Of a DNA stretch of 64,000 bases, positions 8,222 to 16,933 are shown piece by piece. The notes beneath the pieces are model-generated. The model was not told the DNA's origin. It saw only the letters and a program-made list of their open reading frames with translations, and searched no databases. Each line of letters opens with the position of its first letter. The first letter of the stretch is position 1. The DNA is from Dictyobacter kobayashii. GTDB lineage: Bacteria > Chloroflexota > Ktedonobacteria > Ktedonobacterales > Ktedonobacteraceae. Made by a program: the position numbers and the translations under genes. The DNA lies in the NCBI RefSeq assembly GCF_003967555.1, contig NZ_BIFS01000001.1, forward strand, positions 4,588,001 to 4,652,000, in the 5' to 3' direction.

Positions 8222-10471
8222 TTATAAAGTACGACGTAGTTGGGTTAAACGTTTGACAAGGTCGGTATTGATCTGTACCTCGTCGGCCGAGAGCTCTTCT
8301 CCTCCAACTGGAATAGCTTCCTCATAGGTTTGAAGATGCTGCTTGACCTCCTTTGCCCCTGCAATTTGTACGAAGTTTTGTAGCAAGCTGTGGGCCTGGG
8401 CATCATTATTCTGGCGTAAATCTGTGATGGCGGTCTCCGCATACTGCTCCGCATATTGACGCAGGAATGTCCCCCACCTCTCAGGAGAATTGATGCTATT
8501 CATAACACGTTCAACCTGGATGATGGCTTTGCTCTGCTCGTCGCGGGCGCGGGCGAAGTCTCCACGCAGTAAGAAGATGGCTCCCCGTGCGAAGCGTGTA
8601 TCGGCAACTCCCAGCGGGCGTCGCTGCTGATGATACTGGCGCAGGGCCTGCTCAAAATCGTTGAGGGCGGTATCCAGTTCTTCTTTTGAGCGATAGGTGA
8701 GGCCGCGGGTCAGGAATGCATCTGCCTCATTTGTCTGGTCATCGGACTGCCTGAAGCGTACCAACGCGGCTTCGCAATTCTCTAATGCCTCGTCCCATTG
8801 TTGTTGTCCAATATGAACCTGGGCGACGCCGAGTACGGCCAGGCCATCGCCATCTGTGTTTTCAAGTAGCTGGAATTGGCGCCCGGTTTCGTAGAATGTG
8901 TTGAGGGCGGCCTCCAACTCGCCTCGCGATAGTCGGGCCTGGGCCTGACCCAGCAGGGCTTCAACCGCTATTTCTGGTTGTTGTAGGGCTTCAGCCTGAT
9001 TGTGGGCACTGCTATATAGTGCCTCGGCTTCTGTAAAGTCTCCCTCGGCCAGGCGCAGTTGGCCGCGTACAGCTAAAATTTCGGGCAGCAGTTGGCCGGT
9101 TTGTAAATTTTGTGAATTGCCGCTGGCTGCCGCTTCAGCTGTCTCCAGAAGGGTTTCGGCCTCTTTCATATTACCGCTTAAAATGGCCAGGCGTGCCAGA
9201 CCTATTTCGGCCGCGGCCAGGGTTGGCTTGCCAATAGAGCTGTCCGCTTTTTCGGCCAGATCATGGGCGTCTGTAAAGATATTTTTGGCCGGCCCCAGCT
9301 CTCCTTGTTGTTTATGTACATAGCCCAGACCCAGCAGGGCGCGGTTTTCGACCACTGGATTGTTGAGGGTATGGCCCTGTTTCAGTCCATCTTCCAGGGT
9401 TTTCTTGGCGCGGCTCAAAAATCCTCGGCGATATTGAATATATCCCAGGCCCACCGTTGTCTCTGCCTGTCCCAGGCGGTAAGAGACAGCCTGGTAGGTG
9501 CGCAATGAGCGCTCCATAATTGAGTTGGCGTAAGAGAGCTGACCACGCCGTAGATTGATCTCGCCCAGGATACGCCCCGCGTTGGCTGTACCCAACGCGT
9601 TGTGTTGATCGCTGTAGGTTTGGAGCGCGGATTGCGCAGCGATCAGCGCCTGATCGATCTGAGATTGCAGGAAGTTGATCTCTGCCAGACCTAGATTTGC
9701 GTCTGCCTGTCCCAGTTCGTATTCGATCAGCCCGGCCCTGTTGAGGGCATCAGCCAGCAGGGTGGTGGCCTCATTCAGGCGTTCCTGATCGATATAAATA
9801 TATCCCAGGCCAACCTGAGCATCCACGATACCATAGTTATCGCCACTCTGCTGATAGATTTCCAATGCTCGCTTATAAGCGGCTTCAGCCTCGCTAAACT
9901 GCCGACTTAAGCGCTGGATATCGGCCAGGCTGCGACTGGCATCTGCCTCATTGGTCGTTTCATTCGCTTCTTTAAAGTAGCGAATAGCATCCTGATAATG
10001 TTCGGCTGCATAGTTCGTATTGGCGCGCTGCAGCTCAATATGCCCCAGGGCTAATTCTACGTTGCCCAGACCTTTAAGATTTTGCTGTTTACGATAGATC
10101 TGCTGAGCATTTTGATAGGCGTCCTGAGCACGATCCAGGTGGGCCAGGCGGCGCTCGACATGTCCCATCGAGAGCGAGCTGGATGCTACCAGTAAAGGAC
10201 GGTCGGCCTCCTGATAGTGCTTAAGGGCACGTTGATAACTATTAACTGCTTGTTCCAGTGCGTTATTTTGTTCCTGGATATCCGCGATCATGGCCCGGCA
10301 ATCACCGGCCTGCTTGAAGTCGCCGCTCAGGCGGAAACGGATCTCTGCATCCCCAAAGGCCTCTGTAGCCTGATCTAATTTCCCATCATTATAGGCCGTA
10401 AAGCCATTTTGCAAGCGCTTTTCAGCCTGTTGGCGATCTTTTTCTTTCTTTTCGTTTTCTGATGTCGTCAT
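8222..10471 (-). CDS. Large tetratricopeptide-repeat protein, 749 residues
   Basis: The protein is almost entirely TPR helices. After a charged N-terminus (EKKEKDRQQAEKRLQNGF), units recur about every 40 residues, such as DRAQDAYQNAQQIYRKQQN, FSEAEAAYKRALEIYQQSGD, LGQAETTVGLGYIQYRRGF and ELDTALNDFEQALRQYHQ. About fifteen or more repeats are present. The frame extends 83 codons further upstream, but the ATG at 10471 has AAGGA at a good distance, and the residues before it look non-coding. There is no membrane segment or enzymatic domain, so it is probably a cytoplasmic scaffold for protein interactions. It is divergent from a cyclic-nucleotide-binding protein; partners are unknown. Confidence 0.88.
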   Translation of the reverse strand: MTTSENEKKEKDRQQAEKRLQNGFTAYNDGKLDQATEAFGDAEIRFRLSGDFKQAGDCRAMIADIQEQNNALEQAVNSYQRALKHYQEADRPLLVASSSLSMGHVERRLAHLDRAQDAYQNAQQIYRKQQNLKGLGNVELALGHIELQRANTNYAAEHYQDAIRYFKEANETTNEADASRSLADIQRLSRQFSEAEAAYKRALEIYQQSGDNYGIVDAQVGLGYIYIDQERLNEATTLLADALNRAGLIEYELGQADANLGLAEINFLQSQIDQALIAAQSALQTYSDQHNALGTANAGRILGEINLRRGQLSYANSIMERSLRTYQAVSYRLGQAETTVGLGYIQYRRGFLSRAKKTLEDGLKQGHTLNNPVVENRALLGLGYVHKQQGELGPAKNIFTDAHDLAEKADSSIGKPTLAAAEIGLARLAILSGNMKEAETLLETAEAAASGNSQNLQTGQLLPEILAVRGQLRLAEGDFTEAEALYSSAHNQAEALQQPEIAVEALLGQAQARLSRGELEAALNTFYETGRQFQLLENTDGDGLAVLGVAQVHIGQQQWDEALENCEAALVRFRQSDDQTNEADAFLTRGLTYRSKEELDTALNDFEQALRQYHQQRRPLGVADTRFARGAIFLLRGDFARARDEQSKAIIQVERVMNSINSPERWGTFLRQYAEQYAETAITDLRQNNDAQAHSLLQNFVQIAGAKEVKQHLQTYEEAIPVGGEELSADEVQINTDLVKRLTQLRRTL

Positions 10472-10541
10472 AACGATATATTCCTTACACTCATGTTTGA
10501 TTGAGCGTTCATGTTGTGATTGCTTTGAGTTCTTGCTCCAT

Positions 10542-10569
10542 TGTATATTCCTTGGCTTTCGAAAGTCAA
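10542..10569 (-). promoter_or_regulatory. Candidate promoter for the TPR gene
   Basis: On the minus strand TTGACT (10564-10569) is followed after 16 bases by TATACA (10542-10547), about 70 bases ahead of the ATG at 10471. On the other strand a TATAAT at 10624-10629 could serve the divergent gene at 10772, but its -35 is poor. Confidence 0.4.
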
Positions 10570-10771
10570 AAAACTCTAACACAAGCTGGCAAAAAAAATA
10601 CAGACAGAGCAGCCTGGTAGTGTTATAATGGCAGAGAATGTTATAGCGATAGCTATATGCATATGCTTTTGCATTAGCCACTGTTTTTGCTGGGATGCTC
10701 ACATCTCTTATTGCGTACACTACGCGCAGAGCAGCTGGACGTTTAGTATTTTTTGAAAGGCAGTTCTTATT

Positions 10772-11197
10772 ATGTATGAAGACGCTCTTGCACAGGTAGA
10801 TCTTTTCTCCGCCTTAGATAAAAAAGAACTTCAGGCCCTTGCGAAAAGTTGCCAGGAACGCTCGTACAATGCTGGTGCGACCCTGATTAACCAGGGAGAT
10901 AGCGGCGTCGGCCTTTATATCATTACAAGCGGGACTGTGCGTATTTCAAAGACCAAAGAGGGTGGGCACGCGGAGGATTTAGGAGAGCTAGGTGCGGGGA
11001 ATGTGCTGGGAGAGATGTCTCTACTGGATGATTTACCCCGCTCTGCTACCGTGACCGCGGTTGATGATGTGAAGGCCTTGTTGGTACCCGTCTGGGAGTT
11101 CCGCACCTTTTTGCGCAATCATCCAGATGTGGCGCTGAAATTACTGGTCGTTTTGAGCCGCCGTTTGCGCAAAGCCGAAAATACACGCCCAGAATAG
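10772..11197 (+). CDS. Small cyclic-nucleotide-binding (Crp-type sensor) domain protein
   Basis: The 141 residues form a single cNMP-binding beta-roll. Visible parts are LFSALDKKELQALAKSCQER at the N-terminus, then GDSGVGLYIITSGTVRIS, and the phosphate-binding cassette GEMSLLDDLPRSATV (the Arg and Ser contact the phosphate in the family). There is no C-terminal helix-turn-helix, so it is not a DNA-binding Crp/Fnr factor by itself. It may be a stand-alone sensor acting through partners. AAAGG precedes the ATG. It is divergent from the TPR scaffold gene. Confidence 0.88.
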   Translation: MYEDALAQVDLFSALDKKELQALAKSCQERSYNAGATLINQGDSGVGLYIITSGTVRISKTKEGGHAEDLGELGAGNVLGEMSLLDDLPRSATVTAVDDVKALLVPVWEFRTFLRNHPDVALKLLVVLSRRLRKAENTRPE

Positions 11198-11210
11198 TTT
11201 TCAGGTAGGA

Positions 11211-11268
11211 AAAAGAAGAGTATTCCGCTACAGAGCCATGCTCTGTCCACAAGGGATACTCTTTTTTT
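11211..11268. terminator. Bidirectional terminator between the cNMP-binding gene and nrdR
   Basis: An inverted repeat with AGAGTAT and ATACTCT arms is flanked by an A-rich run on the left and seven T residues on the right, so it can stop transcription from both directions. A second hairpin (ACAGAGC/GCTCTGT) sits inside the loop. It lies between the convergent stops at 11197 and 11292. Confidence 0.75.
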
Positions 11269-11291
11269 GTAGCGAGCGCGAATTTCCTGGC

Positions 11292-11822
11292 TTATAAATC
11301 GTCTGGATGATAAGTATCCAGGTCGTCCAGGTTATCGCTGACTGTTAAATGATTGAGGCTGTCGGAGTCTGGTTTCTCTCGATTTAGCAATTTTTGGATC
11401 TCTTCAAACATTGTCTCGACATCTCCAAAGGATCGATAGACGCTGGCAAAGCGAATATAGGCGATCTTATCCATCCGTCGTAAATGTTCCATGACAAGTT
11501 CTCCGATGACATTGCTGGGTATCTCTTGCTTCCCAAAGCGGTAGAGCTCTTGCTCGATCTCTTCAACTGCTTTTTCGATCTCCCCCGCCGGTAAGGGACG
11601 TTTTTCACAGGCTTTGCGAATGCCAACATAGAGCTTTTGACGATCAAATGCTTCGCGCCTCTGGTCTTGCTTGATTACCATCAAAGAAAATTTTTCGACC
11701 CGTTCATAGGTGCTAAAGCGACCTTTACACTGTTCGCATTCCCGACGCCTGTGAATAGCGTCTCCAATATCACGAGAGTCTTTAACTCGTGACTCTGTGC
11801 CTCCACAAAAAGGACATTTCAT
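11292..11822 (-). CDS. nrdR: Transcriptional repressor NrdR of ribonucleotide reductase genes
   Basis: The 176 residues open with the NrdR zinc ribbon (MKCPFCGGTESRVKDSRD, then RRRECEQCKGRFSTYERVE: two CxxC pairs) and continue with an ATP-cone (VIKQDQRREAFDRQKLYVGI and IAYIRFASVYRSFGDVETM). NrdR binds NrdR boxes and represses ribonucleotide reductase genes when dATP/ATP is bound. The length is slightly above the usual 150-160 because of an acidic C-terminal tail. No ribonucleotide reductase gene is in the window, so its targets lie elsewhere. Confidence 0.97.
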   Translation of the reverse strand: MKCPFCGGTESRVKDSRDIGDAIHRRRECEQCKGRFSTYERVEKFSLMVIKQDQRREAFDRQKLYVGIRKACEKRPLPAGEIEKAVEEIEQELYRFGKQEIPSNVIGELVMEHLRRMDKIAYIRFASVYRSFGDVETMFEEIQKLLNREKPDSDSLNHLTVSDNLDDLDTYHPDDL

Positions 11823-11905
11823 CCCTGGTCCCCAAATCCTTGCTCTGAATATAATTTAGGAACATTCTATCATATATATAGCCTGTTGGAGGCAGTGGCT
11901 TTATT

Positions 11906-12184
11906 CTATATGAGTGCGGCTGAAGCAGTGGCCGCTACATATTCCTCTGAATTGATGGTCGGCGCGACATTCCTGCTTTCTGCTGCGACCGGCGTCTGAT
12001 TCTTCTGAAAATGCGGATGCACCTTCCCGATGTAACCTGAACGCAAACGTGACCCCTGGCGCCAGTAAGCATACCAGTAGGGTCCATGCCCTTGACCGTT
12101 GCGGCAGGTGCTACACGATGCCTTCCCACACTTACGATATTGTAACTGATAGGTGATATGCTGATCGCTAGGTATCTCTGTCAT
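11906..12184 (-). CDS. Short conserved Cys-containing protein, 92 residues (DUF6788-like)
   Basis: The centre reads LQYRKCGKASCSTCRNGQG followed by HGPYWYAYWRQGSRLRSGYIGK. I associate this pattern of three closely spaced Cys and a HGPYWY..R motif with a small domain of unknown function often found near mobile or repeat-rich loci in Chloroflexota and cyanobacteria. The family name is from memory and uncertain. The ATG at 12184 was preferred to an upstream ATG at 12247 because the latter has no ribosome site, while GGAAGGG lies ahead of 12184. It may bind a metal. Function unknown. Confidence 0.6.
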   Translation of the reverse strand: MTEIPSDQHITYQLQYRKCGKASCSTCRNGQGHGPYWYAYWRQGSRLRSGYIGKVHPHFQKNQTPVAAESRNVAPTINSEEYVAATASAALI

Positions 12185-12647
12185 GAACCACGTACCCTTC
12201 CACAAATCTATACATGTCAACGTGACCTTAAAAGATACTACTATCATACCATCATTGTATGAACATTTTATGAACTTGATGCAGCAAAGGATTAAACATT
12301 GTTAATATTCTGGCCTGTTTGATCTGTGCAAATGTACTTTTATATAACACCTTTTTCATACGAAAAAAAACGTGCTGGCTACCTGTTTTAGCGAACGAGA
12401 AATTACATGGCTACCGAATTCTCTCTTTTTGCTTGTCAATGTTGGTGTTTTTACCCATAAATATATTTTGTGATAGCTCTGTGATGCGCATAAAAGGTAT
12501 TTTGGGTGTGTTTACGCTCTATCGGCCTCGGATGCGCCCCTACGTTTGTGGAATGGTGATATAATGGTGACTGTACCCGCTTTTTCAGCGAAGAGTCATC
12601 TGCTTTGTTCGTTACGCTGTGTTGTTGGATTGGAAAGAGAGCGAACT
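12185..12647. other. Divergent intergenic region ahead of hpf
   Basis: No convincing gene was found. A frame at 12319-12564 has no ribosome site and its product has no recognisable character. The region should contain promoters for hpf and for the 92-residue gene. Confidence 0.45.
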
Positions 12648-13262
12648 ATGCAAGTTATTATTAAAAGCAGACAGATGCAGGTTACCCCACAATTGCGCCA
12701 ACGGATTGAGCGCAAGGTTCAGCGCCTCTCACGCTGGCTTAATGAAGATTCGCGCGTAGAGGTAACTGTCTCGGAAGAGCAGACGCGCAGTGCCAGTGAT
12801 CGTTACTGTGTGAATCTTTCGTTGGCCGGCAATGCCCATGCTATTCATAGCGAGGTCAGCGCTTTAAGTGCAAGCGCGGCCCTCGATCTGGTTCTTGATA
12901 AGGTTGTTGCGCAGCTTGGACGTCAAAAAGACCGTCAGACGAAGCGGCGCCAACATGCCACCCCCATTAAAATCTTATCTCTTTCTCGCGCCGGTGTGCT
13001 TTCATCACTTGATGAAGAATATGAAGATACTGATGTGTCCTCAGCATCGGTGGCTGATGAGCACAATGAGCAGATCTGGTCTAAAGTGCTCGAAATTCGC
13101 CGTCTGCCTACGAAGCCTATGACCGATGATGAAGTAATTGAGCAGATGGAGAAAAGTGGAAACTCGTTCTATCCATTCTTTAATGAAGAGACCAATAGCG
13201 TGAACGTAATGTATAAGCTGGAGAATGGTGGGTACGGATTGTTGGTTCCAGCACAAGAATAA
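12648..13262 (+). CDS. hpf: Long-form ribosome hibernation promoting factor
   Basis: This 204-residue protein has the two domains of long HPF. The N-terminal S30AE/RaiA domain (VIIKSRQMQVTPQLRQRIER..QRLSRWLNEDSRVEVTVSEE) binds the 30S decoding centre. A linker leads to the C-terminal dimerisation domain (VLEIRRLPTKPMTDDEVIEQ, FYPFFNEETNSVNVMYKLENGGYGLL), which pairs ribosomes into 100S dimers during slow growth. The ATG at 12648 has GGAAAGAGAG upstream; an in-frame start at 12546 lacks one. The gene stands alone and is followed by a strong terminator. Confidence 0.95.
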   Translation: MQVIIKSRQMQVTPQLRQRIERKVQRLSRWLNEDSRVEVTVSEEQTRSASDRYCVNLSLAGNAHAIHSEVSALSASAALDLVLDKVVAQLGRQKDRQTKRRQHATPIKILSLSRAGVLSSLDEEYEDTDVSSASVADEHNEQIWSKVLEIRRLPTKPMTDDEVIEQMEKSGNSFYPFFNEETNSVNVMYKLENGGYGLLVPAQE

Positions 13263-13299
13263 AAGCCCTGACTCGTTAAGCGCTGAAAATGGCCATAAG

Positions 13300-13336
13300 T
13301 TAAGCCTCCTGTCAATTTCTATGACAGGAGGCTTAA
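13300..13336. terminator. Bidirectional terminator after hpf
   Basis: A perfect 15-bp stem (13300-13314 with 13322-13336) encloses a seven-base loop. It stands between the convergent stops of hpf (13262) and the gene ending at 13352. Confidence 0.7.
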
Positions 13337-13351
13337 TTGCGTTTGCGTTTA

Positions 13352-13987
13352 TTATGAGAGCGTAATTTCAAATTGCCATGGCTGGGGTGGCAGGGCTTCA
13401 AATTGTCCCAATGGGTCTGCGGCACGAATCGTTAGTGTATTGGCTTCCGTGGCTGGGCGAGGACGAAAACGGGCTGTCCCCTGATAGACTGCGTTATTGG
13501 GGCCGCTGGCCAGGTCTGGCCGGGCCAGGATCATGCCGCCACGATCGCCGGTCCATTGGGTCCCCGTATTATCTTTGAGGAAAAAAATGATGCGCGGTAC
13601 AAAGGCGAAGCCCGCTGTAAATGGTGGTCGAATCCATAGATATTGAATCTCAAAGAAATCTTGATAATAAAGAATGCGATGCAAAATCAATGTCATGCCC
13701 TGTTGCTTCTGTTCGAGTTCCAGGGTGACCGTACGCAAGGGCTCACGCGAACCGGCGTTTTCTGTGCGTTCTTGTCCCAGGGGTGGTGCCGCAACGACTA
13801 CGGGAGGACGCGATGCCAGTTCCAGCGCCTTAGGTGAAAATGGTGCTGGATCACGGAGAATATCATTACACAACTGTAGACAGTCGTCGCAGATGTAGGC
13901 TGCTCCAGGGCCAGCGATCATGCGTCGTACATCGGATGAGTGACGACCACAGAATGAGCAGCGAGCCATTGACCGATCAAAACTCAT
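13352..13987 (-). CDS. Protein with N-terminal ClpX-type C4 zinc finger and unknown C-terminal domain
   Basis: The 211 residues begin with ARCSFCGRHSSDVRRMIAGP and AAYICDDCLQLCNDIL, a close match to the zinc-binding dimerisation domain of ClpX. The AAA+ ATPase part is absent. The rest (residues 60-211) is beta-rich with TVTLELEQKQQGMTLILHRI and WIRPPFTAGFAFVPRIIFFL and was not recognised. It is the last gene of an apparent murT-gatD operon, starting 30 bases after gatD. ClpX zinc fingers recruit adaptors and substrates; a similar recruitment role is possible here but is inference. Confidence 0.8.
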   Translation of the reverse strand: MSFDRSMARCSFCGRHSSDVRRMIAGPGAAYICDDCLQLCNDILRDPAPFSPKALELASRPPVVVAAPPLGQERTENAGSREPLRTVTLELEQKQQGMTLILHRILYYQDFFEIQYLWIRPPFTAGFAFVPRIIFFLKDNTGTQWTGDRGGMILARPDLASGPNNAVYQGTARFRPRPATEANTLTIRAADPLGQFEALPPQPWQFEITLS

Positions 13988-14017
13988 AGCATATTCCCCA
14001 TCAGTTAAACCTGCGAA

Positions 14018-14905
14018 TTAGCGTTTGTGAGTGCGCAAGACTGCCGCAGCCTCACTATACAATCCTAGACGCTCAAGTATAGAGGCGTGTGCCTCCCATT
14101 CTAACGAGTCTTCCAATGGTGTAAGTAGTGGCAACACATTTGTTTTTTGTAATTCTAACACAGTCGAACCATTTTCAGAGGCAACACTAGCATGATCTCC
14201 ATTGAATACTTGAGGTTCTTCATCCGCTTGAAGCCCATATTTACGCTGAAGGGCTAGCTCAATTAAATGATCTGCAAAATGAGGATTTTTAGGTAAAAGA
14301 GAGCCATGGAGATAGGTTCCATAAGCATTGCGGTAAATGGCGCCTTCGGTTTGATCTTCGGCGTTGTTGCCATACCCCTTGAGTACCTTCCCCAATGGCC
14401 TGGCCGTTCCTAAGTAGGTGCGACCTCCATGGTTTTCAAAGCCTACGAGTGTTTGTTCATTCCAACGCAGGGCAATATCGCCTATACATCGTGCTACCTG
14501 TGCTCCTTTGTGCTCGGTCCATGCATCGAATACGCCCAGGCCGCGCATATCGGGGCCTTCGGCTGGACGATAGTAATGAGCAAGGAGCTGGAAGCCTCCA
14601 CATACTGCCAGAACAGGCATGTCATCTTCGATGGCGGCCCACAGGCCAATGCCTTTCATTTCATAAAGATCTTGCGCTACGGGAGCCTGTTCCTTATCCT
14701 GTCCTCCACCAATAAATAGCATATCATATTCATCTGGAGCCAGTGCGTCACCTACTCCCAGTCCCACCACACGTAGTTCAATACCCCGCAATTGACAACG
14801 TCTACGCAGGGTTAATATATTTCCTCTATCTCCATATAAATTTAGTTGATCTGGATATAAATGGCCCAGCGTGAGCGTGAGCGGTTGTATTCGATATTGT
14901 GCCAT
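14018..14905 (-). CDS. gatD: Lipid II isoglutaminyl synthase, glutamine amidotransferase subunit GatD
   Basis: GatD releases ammonia from glutamine for MurT, which amidates D-Glu of peptidoglycan lipid II. The 295 residues form a class I CobB/CobQ-type glutaminase. The nucleophile is C102 in VLAVCGGFQLLAHYY and the catalytic His is H200 in YGTYLHGSLLPKNP. ENHGGRTYLG is also typical. The family is usually near 240 residues; this protein has an extra C-terminal tail of about 60 residues of unknown use. It begins four bases after the murT stop, so the two are translated together and should form a complex. Confidence 0.93.
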   Translation of the reverse strand: MAQYRIQPLTLTLGHLYPDQLNLYGDRGNILTLRRRCQLRGIELRVVGLGVGDALAPDEYDMLFIGGGQDKEQAPVAQDLYEMKGIGLWAAIEDDMPVLAVCGGFQLLAHYYRPAEGPDMRGLGVFDAWTEHKGAQVARCIGDIALRWNEQTLVGFENHGGRTYLGTARPLGKVLKGYGNNAEDQTEGAIYRNAYGTYLHGSLLPKNPHFADHLIELALQRKYGLQADEEPQVFNGDHASVASENGSTVLELQKTNVLPLLTPLEDSLEWEAHASILERLGLYSEAAAVLRTHKR

Positions 14906-14909
14906 ACTT

Positions 14910-16448
14910 TTAAGCGTCTCTTCCTTCCCAATAATGTGGGGTAAAACCGCGCTGTTCTAATTCATGATGCACTTCCAGTAACCCTGTATACGTTGGTACC
15001 ACGAAGAGAGTTTCGCCAGCGGGTGTTTGTTGCAAGGCGCTGTCTAACGCATTTTTTATGCCATATATACGTTCTTCAAGGGTGGTTTGTTGTTGTGTGT
15101 CGCCTTCGTTTGGAAGTCGCTGCTTTTTCATGCGCCTGGAACGGCTCGTCTGTGTATTTTTCTGTGCCCTTAAGCGGGCAGGTGGAACTATCGTCATCTC
15201 ATTTTCATTGATACCGGCATACTTCAGGCGGAGCGCAAGGTCGAACGCGCGAGTTCCACTGACGACCAGGGTCTGGGTCTGCCCCAGTGCCCGTTCGAAG
15301 TCGACATCCCAGATCCAGGAAATATCCTGCCCATCGGCGATGTTATCATTGAGGATGAAGAGTATATGACGTGTGGTGCCATCGCTAAAGAGTGTACGGA
15401 GCACTTCATTGAAGCCCGTAGGATTTTTAGCCAGTAGCAGTCGCATGGTCTTGCCATCGGCCTGGATGCGTTCGCCGCGTCCGAAGACGGGTTTGGATTG
15501 CTCAATGCCGCTAATGATAGGTTCCCAGCTGGCGCCAAGGGCCAGAGAAGCAGCCGTGGCTGCCAGGGCATTGTAGATATTGTAAAGCCCTGGCAGGGGT
15601 ACGATGAGCTCTTTTTGCTGGTCGGCGCTTCGCAGCTGGAGACGGATGCGGTCAAAGCTATCGACCTGCACATGGGTAATGCTCACATCTGGTGTTGGCC
15701 GCTGTTTGCCGCACTGTGGACAATGGTAATGTCCCATGTGGCTATAGAAATGAAGATCATATTCGTATTCGTGACCGCAATTAGAGCATACGCGGGCATC
15801 GAGTACCTGGTGGCGTTCTGCCTCTGCATCGTCCTGCCCGGTCTCAAGCGTGTTTGCGTCAATGCCATAATAGAGGCAACGACCTTGAAAGGACTCGCCG
15901 AGCTGGGCGATGGTTGGGTCGTCTGCGTTCAATACCAGTATGGTGGTGTTGGGTAACTGGGCAATGGCCTGCTTCCATTTGGTGACGACGCTATCTACTT
16001 CCCCGTAGCGATCCAGTTGATCTCGGAACAGGTTGGTGAAGACAACTACGCGGGGAGGAATCGAGCGTACAACCTGCGGCAAGGCCGCTTCGTCAACTTC
16101 TAAAATGGAGATGGCCTGGCCTGCGCGGCGTAGATGTCCATTGGGCTGGGCCCGAATTACCAGCGAGCTGGCGACTCCCCCAACCAGGTTGGAGCCTTCG
16201 CGATTGCGCCAGACGCGTAGCCCTTCATCTCTGAGAATGGCTGCGATAAAACTGCTGGTAGTGGTCTTGCCGTTGGTACCGGTGACCATGACGCTTCCAT
16301 GTTCAAGCTCGGTCGCCAGGTGTTCTACAATATCCGGGTAGACGCGTTGCGCGACTACGCCCACGATACTGGTACCGCCTCCAATATGGAGACGGCGACT
16401 GATGGCACCGGCGGTACGCCCTGCCATTACTGCAACGCCAGCGCGCAT
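14910..16448 (-). CDS. murT: Lipid II isoglutaminyl synthase, Mur-ligase-like subunit MurT
   Basis: MurT activates the D-Glu carboxylate of lipid II with ATP, and GatD supplies ammonia. In 512 residues it shows the Mur ligase P-loop (VMVTGTNGKTTTSSFIAA), EVDEAALPQVV, FTNLFRDQLDRYGEVDS, and the NADDPTIAQL segment. A zinc ribbon typical of MurT is inserted in the middle domain (VCSNCGHEYEYDLHFYSHMG, then HYHCPQCGKQRP). The C-terminal DUF1727 part has KNPTGFNEVL and DGQDISWIWDVDFE. The frame is open 26 codons upstream but with no start codon, so the ATG at 16448 was kept, although no ribosome site precedes it. It is the first gene of murT-gatD-zinc finger. Confidence 0.93.
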   Translation of the reverse strand: MRAGVAVMAGRTAGAISRRLHIGGGTSIVGVVAQRVYPDIVEHLATELEHGSVMVTGTNGKTTTSSFIAAILRDEGLRVWRNREGSNLVGGVASSLVIRAQPNGHLRRAGQAISILEVDEAALPQVVRSIPPRVVVFTNLFRDQLDRYGEVDSVVTKWKQAIAQLPNTTILVLNADDPTIAQLGESFQGRCLYYGIDANTLETGQDDAEAERHQVLDARVCSNCGHEYEYDLHFYSHMGHYHCPQCGKQRPTPDVSITHVQVDSFDRIRLQLRSADQQKELIVPLPGLYNIYNALAATAASLALGASWEPIISGIEQSKPVFGRGERIQADGKTMRLLLAKNPTGFNEVLRTLFSDGTTRHILFILNDNIADGQDISWIWDVDFERALGQTQTLVVSGTRAFDLALRLKYAGINENEMTIVPPARLRAQKNTQTSRSRRMKKQRLPNEGDTQQQTTLEERIYGIKNALDSALQQTPAGETLFVVPTYTGLLEVHHELEQRGFTPHYWEGRDA

Positions 16449-16759
16449 TGAGCGCTGCTGGCGCCTGGATTGTGGCTTCCTCGTGGCCTCTTCATCTGGG
16501 GGGGAAGCGGCGCGGCCTCCATCTCGCTATCTCGAGGTGGCTGGTCTGTTTCGGACGAGAGTGGCTGAGATGGTTGTTCTTTTTGCATGCTGTTCCTCCG
16601 CATCGGCGCTTCTGCTTCTATCCTCTATAGTAGATGAATGCAGCATAGCATGCAAGCCTTGCGTGGTCAAGTGTAGGGTTTTCTAATCCTCAAGCAGGAG
16701 GTACCAATGGCATCGCAATGAAGCAGTTAGACCAGTGAGTCTTACTCTCTCTCGGAATG

Positions 16760-16924
16760 TGTTTGATTTGCGTGCGTTTTCGTACCTTCGGTGCTCAAAT
16801 GATTTTTATGGTGCGTTGCAGCAAATGTTCGGAGCACATTTGCTGCAACGCACCATAAAACCAGTTCGGGCGCGCCAGCGCACGTACGCACGGGAGCAAA
16901 CTGATTCCCATGAGATGGGAATCA
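16760..16924 (+). repeat. 165-bp structured repeat element, copy A
   Basis: A second copy lies at 57973-58138 in the same orientation. Order of parts: a conserved 44-base left flank starting TGTTTGATTTGC and holding a GYACC-TTC-GGTGC mini-hairpin; a perfect 25-bp hairpin (16804-16828 with 16836-16860, seven-base loop); a conserved GGGCGCGCCAGCGCACG segment; and a terminal hairpin (GATTCCCAT/ATGGGAATC). The flanks are nearly the same in both copies. The big stem differs at seven positions, all compensated. There is no open frame, so it could be a non-coding RNA or a mobile palindromic repeat. Confidence 0.85.
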
Positions 16925-16933
16925 ATCGTTTTC

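Noticed and set aside
12319..12564. 81-codon frame ahead of hpf
   Set aside because: No ribosome site, mixed hydrophobic content with no family character, and it runs into the hpf leader.
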